A DNA stretch of 6,643 nt, from positions 1-6,643 of the forward strand of contig DTUW01000096.1 of assembly GCA_012963895.1 (NCBI GenBank), given 5' to 3'. Source of the stretch: Campylobacterales bacterium. GTDB taxonomy: Bacteria; Campylobacterota; Campylobacteria; Campylobacterales; Thiovulaceae. Both the position numbers and the translations under genes were made by a program. Position 1 is the first letter of the stretch. Every line of letters starts with the position of its first letter. Under the pieces are notes generated by a model. It searched no databases, was not told the origin of the DNA, and was given only the letters and a program-made list of their open reading frames with translations. Below are positions 6,623 to 6,643 of this stretch, one piece after another.

Positions 6623-6631
6623 ATTTTATCA
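6623..6631 (-). promoter_or_regulatory. Candidate extended -10 promoter for ftsW-fliR-comM
   Basis: The minus strand reads TGATAAAAT here, fitting an extended -10 element (TGn followed by TAAAAT, five of six matches to TATAAT). A start about seven bases downstream would give a leader of about 25 bases before ftsW. Campylobacterotal housekeeping promoters often use an extended -10 with no clear -35, which fits. Only 12 bases upstream of it are visible, so the rest of the promoter cannot be judged. Confidence 0.35.
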
Positions 6632-6643
6632 TTTTGTATTTTG

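Overview
The window looks like chromosomal DNA from an environmental member of the Campylobacterota (Epsilonproteobacteria). The DNA is AT-rich by eye, with heavy use of AGA/AGG, ATA and TTA/TTG codons. The genes are packed almost without gaps. FtsW carries an APVEFFK motif where many bacteria have QPSEFFK, which from memory resembles the campylobacterotal form. A type IV pilus retraction ATPase sits with a flagellar export gene. The pilT gene argues for a free-living rather than an animal-associated relative. The assignment is an inference from family resemblance, and genus cannot be read from this window.

Layout. Left half, + strand: the 3' end of an unidentified gene with a C-terminal membrane segment (1-150), then pilT (151-1206), a small SUI1/YciH-family gene (1203-1496) and recJ (1493-3058). 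Each start codon abuts or overlaps the previous stop (TAG|ATG, then ATGA twice), so this is very probably one transcript with coupled translation. Right half, - strand, read from the right edge: ftsW (6591-5341), fliR (5340-4576) and comM/yifB (4567-3059), again nearly gapless. A candidate extended -10 promoter lies just upstream of ftsW. The two units converge at 3058/3059, where the stop codons of recJ and comM touch with no base between them. A stem-loop covers that junction.

Functions. pilT powers pilus retraction, recJ is a 5'-3' single-strand exonuclease, and comM is a branch-migration helicase known from natural transformation. Their proximity allows a DNA-uptake and recombination reading, but each also has other roles. 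ftsW (septal peptidoglycan polymerase) and fliR (flagellar type III export channel) are core cell-envelope genes. The SUI1-like protein is the least understood gene here.

All six complete genes have intact key motifs. I see no mobile element, CRISPR array, tRNA, rRNA or pseudogene, and no gene-free stretch over 300 bases. I do not see a clearly new system. The items most worth a second look are the SUI1 gene inside the pilT-recJ operon, the possible transformation grouping and the zero-gap convergent junction.
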